Shown in pieces: positions 16,732 through 24,057 of a stretch of DNA of 64,000 nucleotides (positions within the stretch are counted from its first letter, which is position 1; each line of letters begins with the position of its first letter). A program made the translations under genes and the position numbers. The notes beneath the pieces are model-generated. The model saw only the letters and a program-made list of their open reading frames with translations, had not been told where the DNA came from and did no database searches. Origin of the DNA: Mesorhizobium tamadayense (GTDB taxonomy: Bacteria; Pseudomonadota; Alphaproteobacteria; Rhizobiales; Rhizobiaceae); NCBI RefSeq assembly GCF_003863365.1, contig NZ_RQXT01000017.1, positions 53,909-117,908 on the forward strand. Reading direction: 5' to 3'.

Positions 16732-18650
16732 GCCGGGTTCCCCGCGGGCTGGATCTGCCGCAGCCAGAGCGACAGCGAGATCGAGCGCCAGACATATTGC
16801 ACGTCGAGCGGCGCGGCTTCGTCGGGCTTCTCGAGCAGCCGCGCATAGGCGGCATTGACCTCGGGGAGGTTGACATAGGGCGCGATGCGATCGCCCTCCG
16901 ACATCAGCACCGTGTCCAGGAGGTCGCGATGGTTGCGGAGCATGCCTTTGACCAGATTGGCGGTGAAATCGATCTTGTCCTGCCGCCATTGCACCGCCGG
17001 CGGCAGCACGCCTTCCATCGCCCGGCGCAGCACATGGCGGCCGAAGCCGTTGTGCAGCTTTTCCTCGCCGGGCAACGCCAGGCAGAATTCGACCAGCGGC
17101 TTGTCCCAGAACGGATAGCGTGGCTCGACGCCGAAAATGGCCGCGGCCTTGTCGAGCACCTCGAAAGCGTGCGGCACCAGTCCGGTCGAGAGCACCCAGC
17201 GATGGGTGAGCGCCTCGCTGGCGCTCACCTTGGATGGCATATAGCCGGCCCGGTGGAAGCGGTCGATAAGGTCGGTACGCCTGGCAAGCTCGGTATTGAC
17301 CAGGCCGCCCCAGGCCGGGGCGCGTCGCTGCGCGGCGGGCTTCAGCCGCAGCCGGGACAGCAGCCGGTTGACCTGGTTCCTCCATCTGGCGATCCGCCAT
17401 GCCGGTCCGTAGATGGTCAGGAACCGGAAATACATGGCGAGCATTCCTTCGCCATAGGTGCCCGAGGCGCCGTGAAGCTCGCGCCACAGCGCCAGCCACC
17501 GGCCCGCGTTGGCGAGCTCATGCAGCAGCCCATGCCCGTGCGAAACGACCTCGTCGCCGCCGTGGCCGTCGAGCAGCACCTTCACCCCCTTGGCGCCCGC
17601 GGTCCGGTAGATGCTGCGGGTCAGCGACAGGCCCGGCGCCAGGAACGTCCCTTGCTGCTCCTCCAGGATGCGTTCGAACTCGGCGAAGGGCGCGTGGTCG
17701 CCAACCGCGATCAGCGTGCCGTCCAGCCGATGGCGGCCCAGCACCGCATCGATGAACGGCTTCTCGTCCATCGGCGAGCCTTTCTCGAAGACCAGCGAGA
17801 AGGTCTTGAGCCTCTGTCTGCCCTCCGCCGCTGCGCGCAGGCCTGCAACGCTTGCGATCGAGGATGAATCGAGGCCGCCGCTCAGCATCGCGCCGATGGC
17901 AGGGGTGCCGCGCATCCGGTTCTGTACCGACCGGGAGAAGAGATGCCTGAATTCGTCTGCGGCATCCGCGCGCAGCGGCTTTGGCGAAGGTTCGATCTGC
18001 CAGTAGCGGCGAAGCGTCACTTGGCTGTCCGTCACGGTCAGCGTGTGACGCGCCGGCAAGCGGAAGATTTCGGCATAATGGGTCGCCTGCGGGTCATCCG
18101 GCAATCCGGCGAGGAAGCCTGAAATCTGATGCTCGCTTATGCGCGTGCCGACACCGTCCAGGGCAAGGATGGGGCCGATCTCCGAGGCAAACGCGAAGCG
18201 CCCGGCAGTCGAGTGATAGTAGAACGGCTTGATGCCGAAATGGTCGCGCGCGCAAAACAGCGCCCGGCGCTCCGCATCCCAGATCGCGAAGGCGAAATCG
18301 CCTTGCAGATAGGTCGGACAGGCCTCGCCCCATTCGAGATAGGCGCGCATCAGAAGCATCGCGTCGGCGGCCATCCGGTCGCGTATGCCGAGCCGCGCCA
18401 GCAGCTCGTCGCGGTTGTCCAGCCGGCAATCGGCCGTGACGGCGAGCCTGCCGCCGGCCATCGTCAGCGGGCCGGGGCCGTCTTCGCCCGTCGTGTCGAG
18501 CCAGGCATGGCCAAGCGCTGCGCTTCTGTCCGTCCACCACGAGCTGCCGTCGTGGGCCCGGTGGCGCATGCGCGCCAGCATCTGCTGGATGTCGGCTGCC
18601 GCGGCGGGCCTGCCCTCTTGCCTCAGCAGAATTCCGGCGACGCCGCTCAT
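16728..18650 (-). CDS. lasso-peptide cyclase, asparagine-synthetase homologue
   Basis: A 640-residue AsnB-like protein with an N-terminal glutaminase-type fold (residues 1-200) and an ATP-pyrophosphatase domain carrying SGGLDS (257-262). The nucleophilic Cys2 of true asparagine synthetases is Ser2 here (MSGVAG), so ammonia release from glutamine is not expected. Lasso cyclases instead adenylate the Asp or Glu side chain of the core and join it to the new N-terminal amine. Four-base overlaps with both neighbours show tight translational coupling. Loss of Cys2 together with the RRE, protease, precursor and exporter genes rules out a housekeeping asparagine synthetase. Confidence 0.9.
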   Translation of the reverse strand: MSGVAGILLRQEGRPAAAADIQQMLARMRHRAHDGSSWWTDRSAALGHAWLDTTGEDGPGPLTMAGGRLAVTADCRLDNRDELLARLGIRDRMAADAMLLMRAYLEWGEACPTYLQGDFAFAIWDAERRALFCARDHFGIKPFYYHSTAGRFAFASEIGPILALDGVGTRISEHQISGFLAGLPDDPQATHYAEIFRLPARHTLTVTDSQVTLRRYWQIEPSPKPLRADAADEFRHLFSRSVQNRMRGTPAIGAMLSGGLDSSSIASVAGLRAAAEGRQRLKTFSLVFEKGSPMDEKPFIDAVLGRHRLDGTLIAVGDHAPFAEFERILEEQQGTFLAPGLSLTRSIYRTAGAKGVKVLLDGHGGDEVVSHGHGLLHELANAGRWLALWRELHGASGTYGEGMLAMYFRFLTIYGPAWRIARWRNQVNRLLSRLRLKPAAQRRAPAWGGLVNTELARRTDLIDRFHRAGYMPSKVSASEALTHRWVLSTGLVPHAFEVLDKAAAIFGVEPRYPFWDKPLVEFCLALPGEEKLHNGFGRHVLRRAMEGVLPPAVQWRQDKIDFTANLVKGMLRNHRDLLDTVLMSEGDRIAPYVNLPEVNAAYARLLEKPDEAAPLDVQYVWRSISLSLWLRQIQPAGNPA

Positions 18651-19063
18651 GGGCCGTGATCGACGAGATGGGCAAAGCCGTTGATCGAGCCGCCAAGCAC
18701 GACGTGGTTGCCGCTGACCAGCCAGGCATGCGCCTTGAGCTCAGCACCGGTGTCGTGCTCGATGCCGATGCGGATCTTGGCGGCGTTGCCCTGGCGGGCA
18801 AGCAGATATTGCCCGGCGAGAGCCTGGGTGAGGCAGCTGGCGCCGGGCACAAACCGCGCCGCGGCGGCGATGCCCCAGGCGACGCGCCGCAGAGCGGCGA
18901 TATCCGCGTCATCTCCTGCCTCCAGCCGGGTCACCAGAGCGCGCACGCGGTTGTAAGAAGAAAATGTTAGCCCCAGCCGTACGGCGGCGACCACCGCCAG
19001 GCAGCGCGCCAGGAACAGCATCTCCGCGCCGCTCAGCGAGAGGGCTCTAGACCAGTTCCTCAT
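18647..19063 (-). CDS. lasso-peptide leader protease (B2), transglutaminase-like
   Basis: A 138-residue cysteine protease of the lasso B2 family that cuts the precursor leader with help from the RRE protein. Cys77 lies in PGASCLTQALAGQYL and His112 in KAHAWL, the two core catalytic residues. The third position, Asp in VSDS of the paralogue at 44172, is Gly here (VVLGGS), so either another acidic residue serves or the triad is relaxed. ATG 19063 lies inside the end of the B1 gene; a TTG at 19078 would add five residues. The stop overlaps the cyclase start (ATGA). Confidence 0.85.
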   Translation of the reverse strand: MRNWSRALSLSGAEMLFLARCLAVVAAVRLGLTFSSYNRVRALVTRLEAGDDADIAALRRVAWGIAAAARFVPGASCLTQALAGQYLLARQGNAAKIRIGIEHDTGAELKAHAWLVSGNHVVLGGSINGFAHLVDHGP

Positions 19064-19346
19064 GGTGGAGCCTCGCAAGCCCAGCTTCGATCAGTCCCCT
19101 GAGCAAGCCCTCGATATCGGCCCTGCAGCGCTGCGCATCGACGTCGTAGCGCGTCAGCACGGCGCTTCTTATGTCGAGGATCGATCGCGGCTCCTGGATC
19201 AGCTCCCAGATGTAGGCGCCGACTCCGTTCAGGCTGTAGTAGATGTTGGATCTGAGATGGAGCAGCGCCAGTCCGTTGCCGAATTCGCAAGCCACGGCAT
19301 CGTCGGTTGCGACCACGCGATCATGGTCAGATGGGTTCCAGTGCAT
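19047..19346 (-). CDS. lasso-peptide precursor recognition element (B1), PqqD-like
   Basis: A 99-residue PqqD-fold RiPP recognition element that binds the precursor leader and presents it to the protease. Visible family traits are the strand pair VVATDDAVACEFGNGLALLH, the motif YYSLNGVGAYIWELI and three C-terminal helices. It follows the precursor gene after a 173-base gap that holds a GC-rich hairpin, and overlaps the protease gene by 17 bases. Confidence 0.88.
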   Translation of the reverse strand: MHWNPSDHDRVVATDDAVACEFGNGLALLHLRSNIYYSLNGVGAYIWELIQEPRSILDIRSAVLTRYDVDAQRCRADIEGLLRGLIEAGLARLHHEELV

Positions 19347-19438
19347 CCTAAAACCTCATTGTTGGACGCCCCATGTTGAAAGCAAGCGTCTTCCGACCTG
19401 GACCGGGATCGGTTGCCTGCGATCCCCGGCCAGGAAAC

Positions 19439-19461
19439 CGGGGGACACGGCGCCCCCCGGC
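19439..19461. terminator. GC-rich hairpin between lasso precursor and B1 genes
   Basis: CCGGGGG (19439-19445) pairs with CCCCCGG (19455-19461) around a 9-base loop, about 60 bases beyond the precursor stop on the minus strand. Such hairpins commonly limit read-through so that precursor mRNA exceeds that of the enzymes. No U-tract is seen, so attenuation or 3'-end protection is as likely as termination. Confidence 0.5.
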
Positions 19462-19519
19462 TCACCTGTCTAAAAAGCGTCCGGAGCCCCAACTGCGACA
19501 ACTCCGGGCACCGGCAAGC

Positions 19520-19672
19520 TCAGGAGAAGGTGAGCTGGTCGAACGGCGTGTGCGCGGGAAATGCCGCGTCCAGCGCCGTCGTGCCAGCGCCGCCCTGCGT
19601 GATCGTTTCGATCGAACCATGAACCGTCAGGCTGGGGGTCTCGTATTCATGCTTCTCAACATTCTGTTCCAT
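19520..19672 (-). CDS. lasso-peptide precursor
   Basis: A 50-residue precursor. The leader (residues 1-26) contains YETPSLTVHGSIETITQ, an exact match to the lasso leader pattern Y-x2-P-x-L-x3-G-x5-T, with the conserved Thr25 at the penultimate leader position. The predicted core (27-50) starts GGAGTTALD, giving Gly1 and Asp9 for a nine-residue macrolactam ring, then a 15-residue tail AAFPAHTPFDQLTFS with bulky residues that could act as plugs. The C-terminal Ser24 is a likely kinase target. GGAGAG (complement of 19677-19682) precedes the ATG by 4 bases. The product probably belongs to the proteobacterial class II lasso peptides. Confidence 0.9.
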   Translation of the reverse strand: MEQNVEKHEYETPSLTVHGSIETITQGGAGTTALDAAFPAHTPFDQLTFS

Positions 19673-20175
19673 TTTACTCTCCAACTGAGGACTGGAAGCG
19701 GCGTCAGAATGCCGCCAGCACATTGCTATGCTGCAAAACAATTGCTGCACGGCAACATTTATGAGTCAAGCCTGATTTACCATGCGTTAATCAATTCTTG
19801 GTTGCACCTGCATTCGCCGGCGATGAAGTCCCGGGCATTCGTATTTCGGGCGAATGTTATCCGCCGGCTCGACGCCGCAATTTCGCCGCCTAAGTAAGTC
19901 TATGTTTTGATTGCAATAACTTTATGAACTCAACTACCTGTCCCGCTATTGCGAAGAAAATGCTGCGGAAGCTACCGATTGCCGGCTTACGTCGCCCCGA
20001 GTCTGTTCCGTCTTCAAAAGTGATCGGCAACCAGGCGAATCTGAACGTGGAGGTTGCAAAAGCGAGGCCGCCTCGGAGCGCGCTCGGATGGCCGGTCTGA
20101 TTTTTGGCGATGCTTTTCTTCGCAGTTGCGGTATAAACGCCGCCGCGGGCGGTTTTGCGGAGAACGACGACGGGC
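19673..20175. promoter_or_regulatory. 503-base divergent control region, lasso precursor versus nucleotidyltransferase
   Basis: An AT-richer stretch without a convincing gene. It holds the precursor ribosome site, the motif at 19745 and a partial second copy of that motif (TTGC-TAT-GCTG, near 19733), then CATTCG/CGAATG inverted repeats near 19835-19860. It probably contains promoters in both directions. Confidence 0.5.
19745..19755 (+). promoter_or_regulatory. CTGC-N3-GCAA regulatory motif upstream of the lasso precursor
   Basis: CTGC-ACG-GCAA in the context ATTGCTGCACGGCAACATT lies 73 bases before the precursor start. It differs by one spacer base from the copy before the gene at 22523 and matches the EPS promoter set. 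Confidence 0.55.
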
Positions 20176-21333
20176 ATGGCCGTGCAGGACGCTTCTTACG
20201 ACAGGCTGCGTGCGGCCGGCTGCGCCGACGAAGTCGCGTACGTGCAAGCCTGTCTGCGGCTGTTCTTCAATCCGGCTGCAGGTGCCGCCGACCATGGCGG
20301 CGCGCCGGCTCCGGCAATCTCCGTGGCCGACGTTGCCGACATCGCAAGGTTGAACAAGGTCGCTGTCTTCGTGCTCAGGGCTCTGGCGCACGCGGCGACC
20401 GGCGCCGCGCCTGCCGGGCTGCTCGCGTGGCTCGGGGCCTATCGCCGGCGCACTATGTCGATGAACGCCGCCTGCATCGGCGATGCGATCGCCATCCATC
20501 AGGTGCTGCAGGGCAGGCAGGTCGACTTCGTCTTCCTGAAGGGGCCGCTGCAGCAGCAATTGCTCTACGGCGATCATTTCATGAAGCCGTCGGGCGACGT
20601 CGACATCCTGGTTTCGCCGGCCGGTTTCGCAGCGGCTCGCGAAGCCCTCCGCTCGGCCGGCTACGAGGTCGCCGGCAAGTCCCGTTCGGTCTGGTGGGTG
20701 CGCTTCCTGGGCGAGCAGCATATGGTCCGCGACGACGGCGTGCGGGCCGCCACGGTCGATCTCCATCATCGGCTGCAGCAGCCGGGTTCGCCGAGCCCGC
20801 GCAATATCGACGGCTTCCTGCGCCGCAAGCGCGAGGTCAAGGTTGCCGGAGCCGCCATGCCCCTGATTTCAGCGTCCGACACGTTGCTCTTGTCCTGCAT
20901 CAGCGTCGCCAAGGCCTTCTTCAACCGCGAGCCTTGCGCCGGCTATGTCTGCGACGTCAGAGCCGCGGCCAGCCGGCTGAGCGAAGCCGAGCAGCAAATG
21001 GTGGTCGACCACGCCGCCGAGCAGGGCCTGGCAGATACGCTGCTGCTTGGTTTGCGCGCGGCCGATGTTCTGCTTGGCGGCACCGCCACTCTGCTTTCGG
21101 ACCGCGCCACCCGGATCCTGGCGCGCATCGACAATGCCGATCTCTTCCACATGGTGATCGCGCCCTGGCTGTCGTCGCTGCGCTGGCCGCAGCGTCGGAC
21201 GGTGCTGTGGGAGCTTTGCGGCCGCGAGCCCGTGCGCTATCTGGCCGAGGCCGGCTGGGCGGCCTCCGCCGATCTCAGCCGGCGCATCTTCGAGCGGCCG
21301 GACGCCATCGCGCCGGCGCGGGGCAATGGATGA
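20176..21333 (+). CDS. nucleotidyltransferase family protein, lasso-cluster associated
   Basis: A 385-residue protein of the NTP_transf_5 type. FVFLKGPLQQQLLYGD followed by KPSGDVDILV carries the paired acidic residues (GDVD) of a nucleotidyltransferase active site, and a downstream VDLHHRL adds the third-position Asp. The substrate is unknown. Genes of this family often accompany HPr-kinase-containing lasso clusters, and a relative sits by the second RiPP locus at 45805. ATG 20176 is preferred over an in-frame TTG at 20155; CGGAG lies about 12 bases upstream. Confidence 0.72.
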   Translation: MAVQDASYDRLRAAGCADEVAYVQACLRLFFNPAAGAADHGGAPAPAISVADVADIARLNKVAVFVLRALAHAATGAAPAGLLAWLGAYRRRTMSMNAACIGDAIAIHQVLQGRQVDFVFLKGPLQQQLLYGDHFMKPSGDVDILVSPAGFAAAREALRSAGYEVAGKSRSVWWVRFLGEQHMVRDDGVRAATVDLHHRLQQPGSPSPRNIDGFLRRKREVKVAGAAMPLISASDTLLLSCISVAKAFFNREPCAGYVCDVRAAASRLSEAEQQMVVDHAAEQGLADTLLLGLRAADVLLGGTATLLSDRATRILARIDNADLFHMVIAPWLSSLRWPQRRTVLWELCGREPVRYLAEAGWAASADLSRRIFERPDAIAPARGNG

Positions 21334-21389
21334 GGTTCGGTATTCAACATCAAGGGCGGGCTGTCATTCATGCAATGGAAAGGTGAATT

Positions 21390-22406
21390 ATGCCAGTGAC
21401 GACCCCCAGGGTCTGCGTCATCATTGCCGCTCGCAACGCGGAGCGGACCATACCGGTCGCCATCGCTTCGGCTTTGCGCGAGGCGGAGGTGGCGGAAGTC
21501 ATCGTGGTCGACGACGCCTCCACCGACGACACGCAGCATGTGGCGCGCGCCGCCGATGACGGCAGCGGCCGGCTCAAGGTGATGCGTCTCGACGTCAATC
21601 GCGGTCCGTCCTTCGCCCGCAACGCCGCGATCAAAGCCTCTGCTTCGCCCTTCATCAGCATCCTCGACGCCGACGATTTCTTCATCGAGGGCCGTTTCCG
21701 CCGGTTGTTTGCCAGCGCCGACTGGGATTTCGCGGCGGATAACATCATGCTGATCAGGGACGATGCCGCGACCGACCCCACCAAGGTCGCGGCTCCCTCC
21801 TTTGCGCCCGAACCGCAATTTCTCGATTTCGAGCGTTTCATCGACGGCAACATTTCGCGCCGCCGCGTGCTACGCGGCGAGCTGGGCTTCCTCAAGCCGG
21901 TGATCAGCCGGGCGTTTCTCGAGCGTCACGGATTGAGCTATGACGAAAACCTGCGGCTCGGCGAGGATTACGAGCTCTATGCGCGCGCGGTCGCCTGCGG
22001 GGCGCGTTTCAAGATCATCAAGTCCTGCGGCTACGGTGCGATCGTTCGCGCCGATTCGCTGAGCGGCCGCCACAGGACGCAGGATCTGAAGCGGCTTGCC
22101 GATGCCGATCTGGCGCTGCTGACGCTGGGCACGCTGCCGGAAGGCTCGAAAGCCGCGTTGCGGCGCCACGAGCGCCACGTGCGCGACAAATACCGGCTGC
22201 GCAATTTCCTCGACGTGAAGGCGGAGCGTGGCCTAGCGTCGGCCGCCGCCTATGCCTTCGCCAGCCAGTCCAATCTGATCCCGATCGTTCGCGGCGTGGC
22301 CGCCGACAAGCTGGATGCGCTGTTCCGCCGCGCCGGCATTGCCGCAAAGCAGCAAGTACCGCCGATGCGCTTCCTGATGTCGGCAACAAGTGCGGCAAAA
22401 GAATGA
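21390..22406 (+). CDS. exoU: family 2 glycosyltransferase, ExoU-like
   Basis: A 338-residue GT-A fold glycosyltransferase. The nucleotide-sugar site is visible as VIVVDDASTDDT and the metal-binding DxD as ISILDADDFF; the catalytic-base region has RLGEDYELYARAV. The C-terminal signature SCGYGAIVRADSLSGRHRT is one I associate with succinoglycan ExoU, which adds the sixth sugar (glucose) of the repeat. It acts on the cytoplasmic face on lipid-linked intermediates. It follows the lasso-associated nucleotidyltransferase by 56 bases, marking where the exo cluster resumes. Confidence 0.82.
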   Translation: MPVTTPRVCVIIAARNAERTIPVAIASALREAEVAEVIVVDDASTDDTQHVARAADDGSGRLKVMRLDVNRGPSFARNAAIKASASPFISILDADDFFIEGRFRRLFASADWDFAADNIMLIRDDAATDPTKVAAPSFAPEPQFLDFERFIDGNISRRRVLRGELGFLKPVISRAFLERHGLSYDENLRLGEDYELYARAVACGARFKIIKSCGYGAIVRADSLSGRHRTQDLKRLADADLALLTLGTLPEGSKAALRRHERHVRDKYRLRNFLDVKAERGLASAAAYAFASQSNLIPIVRGVAADKLDALFRRAGIAAKQQVPPMRFLMSATSAAKE

Positions 22407-22489
22407 TCGGACAAACGCGCCGTTCCCCAAAAAATCCGCTTTCCGAAACTACGAGGTTGCCTACTTGCCCCGAGAATGGCAGTCTAATG

Positions 22490-22500
22490 TTGCGGTGCAG
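22490..22500 (-). promoter_or_regulatory. CTGC-N3-GCAA regulatory motif (inverted) upstream of the 130-aa gene
   Basis: On the plus strand it reads TTGC-GGT-GCAG, 23 bases before the next start codon. In reverse complement the context is ATTGCTGCACCGCAACATT, almost identical to the lasso precursor site. Confidence 0.5.
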
Positions 22501-22522
22501 CAATTTTTGAAAGGCCGATCGC

Positions 22523-22915
22523 ATGGCTTCGATTTTTGGCTTCAGATCCAGGGACCCGGCCCGCGACCGGCAGACCGATCTCCAGCGTTTCGACCGTCTG
22601 GCGAAGCTGTTCGACCAGATCAGCGCCGAGATCGAAGCCGAAAAGAGCGGATTGGAAAACCGCTATCGGTCGACGGCGACCAACGCCGCCTTCCTGGTCG
22701 AGGCAATGGAGAACGGCTCCGCGTCGACAGATAAATCGTCGGACGTCAGCGCGATGACCGTCGCGATCCTGAATTACGAGCGGCGCATCGCCGAGCTCAC
22801 GCGCCAGAAAGGTCTGATGAAGGAACTGCGTCATTCGCTCGACGCGATTGTCGACGACAGTGCCCGGCAACCCGGTTCACAGGCCGCACAGGCAAGGTCT
22901 GCGGGAAGAGGCTGA
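22523..22915 (+). CDS. hypothetical protein, 130 aa, helical
   Basis: I do not recognise this protein. It is hydrophilic, lacks a signal peptide, and residues 17-60 and 75-112 look strongly helical with coiled-coil character (FDRLAKLFDQISAEIEAEK; NYERRIAELTRQKGLMKEL). It lies between exoU and exoK and has its own copy of the EPS/lasso promoter motif immediately upstream, so a role connected with EPS or its regulation is likely but unproven. Confidence 0.65.
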   Translation: MASIFGFRSRDPARDRQTDLQRFDRLAKLFDQISAEIEAEKSGLENRYRSTATNAAFLVEAMENGSASTDKSSDVSAMTVAILNYERRIAELTRQKGLMKELRHSLDAIVDDSARQPGSQAAQARSAGRG

Positions 22916-23050
22916 CGGCGCGTCCAGGCGCGCCGTTATCGGTACGAGGCATTAGAGGAGACCAAAGGGCGGAGGATCAGAAGCGGCTCTCTGGAGGCGG
23001 GCCAGGAATGACTTTGGGTTGGGGCGGACAGCACAAAGGTAAAGTTTGTC

Positions 23051-23923
23051 ATGAACGCATATCCGAACAACACCTCCACCGTGGCTGCTTCCAGCATGCC
23101 GCGCGCGCATTCGAATAGGTCAACGAGCCTGCAACGCTGCCTCGCCGGCGCGTTGCTTGCGGCTGCGGCCTCTATTGCGGCCCCACCACATACGGCGCAT
23201 GCCGAGGAGATGCAGAGCGCGCCGTCCTTCGTCGATAATTTTTCGAATTTCGACCGTTCGCGCTGGTTCGTCTCCGACGGCTGGAACAACGGCAATCATC
23301 AGAACTGCACATGGTCGAAGGACCTTGTCCGGCTTTCCGACGGCGTGCTTTCGCTGAGCTTTGAAAAACGCAAGCTGAAGGATCGTGAGTTCGCCTGCGC
23401 CGAGGTCCAGACCAAGCAGCGCTACGGTTACGGCGTCTATGAAGCGCGGATGAAGACGGATACCGGATCCGGCCTCAACGCCGCCTTTTTCACCTATATC
23501 GGGCCGCAGGACAAAAAGCCCTGGGACGAGATCGACTTCGAGGTCCTCACCAAGAACCCGACGAAAGTCCAGGTGAACAGCTACATCCAGGGCAAGCCGA
23601 AGAACGGCAAGCTAGTCGATGTCGAAGGCGGCGCCGACAAGGGTTTCAACGACTATGGCTTCGTCTGGGAGAAGGACCGGCTGCGCTGGTATGTCAACGG
23701 CAAGCTGGTCAACGAGGTGACCAATCCGGACGAACTGCCGACCAATCCGCAAAAGATCTTCTTCAGTCTGTGGGGCAGCGACAAGCTGACCAACTGGATG
23801 GGCGCTTTCGCCGATCCCGGCCGCAAGGTGACCATGCAGGTCAAGCGCATCGCCTTCACCGCTTTGGGCCAGCCATGTCAGTTCCCTGAATCGCTGGCAT
23901 GCAGCATAAGTAACAGCAATTAG
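23051..23923 (+). CDS. exoK: secreted endo-beta-glycanase, GH16, ExoK-like
   Basis: A 290-residue glycoside hydrolase family 16 enzyme. After a long basic N-terminal segment there is a hydrophobic signal (about residues 29-44) with cleavage near AHA-EEM. The catalytic motif WDEIDFE places nucleophile Glu160, Asp162 and acid/base Glu164 in the E-x-D-x-E pattern. ExoK-type glycanases cleave nascent succinoglycan into low-molecular-weight chains. It lies between exoU-side genes and the UDP-glucose dehydrogenase and is followed without a gap by a palindromic repeat. Confidence 0.9.
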   Translation: MNAYPNNTSTVAASSMPRAHSNRSTSLQRCLAGALLAAAASIAAPPHTAHAEEMQSAPSFVDNFSNFDRSRWFVSDGWNNGNHQNCTWSKDLVRLSDGVLSLSFEKRKLKDREFACAEVQTKQRYGYGVYEARMKTDTGSGLNAAFFTYIGPQDKKPWDEIDFEVLTKNPTKVQVNSYIQGKPKNGKLVDVEGGADKGFNDYGFVWEKDRLRWYVNGKLVNEVTNPDELPTNPQKIFFSLWGSDKLTNWMGAFADPGRKVTMQVKRIAFTALGQPCQFPESLACSISNSN

Positions 23924-23969
23924 GCATGATCCCCAAAGGCGGGAAACCGGTTTTGGGATAAGATCATGC
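23924..23969. repeat. short palindromic intergenic repeat (GCATGATC family)
   Basis: Bounded by GCATGATC (23924-23931) and GATCATGC (23962-23969), with CCCAAAGGCGGGAAACCGG inside. It begins at the base after the exoK stop. The form is typical of abundant rhizobial REP-like palindromes and could act as an exoK transcript end. Confidence 0.65.
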
Positions 23970-24012
23970 GCAACATACTAGGCCCGCGAGGGGCCTGGGG
24001 GACATCTGAACC

Positions 24013-24037
24013 GGCCGGGCCGCATTGCGGCCCGGCC
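24013..24037. terminator. perfect 11-bp hairpin before the UDP-glucose dehydrogenase gene
   Basis: Arms 24013-24023 (GGCCGGGCCGC) and 24027-24037 are exact complements around a 3-base loop. It could end transcription from exoK or shape the 5' leader of the downstream gene, whose start lies 20 bases on. Confidence 0.5.
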
Positions 24038-24057
24038 TTGAACAGGAACAGAACCGA

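Noticed and set aside
16728..18650. Housekeeping asparagine synthetase B
   Set aside because: Cys2 of the glutaminase site is Ser, and the gene overlaps lasso protease and kinase genes behind a lasso precursor.
19890..20177. A 95-codon minus-strand frame between the lasso precursor and the nucleotidyltransferase
   Set aside because: No motif, overlaps the start of the nucleotidyltransferase gene, and lies in an AT-richer control region; composition does not look coding.
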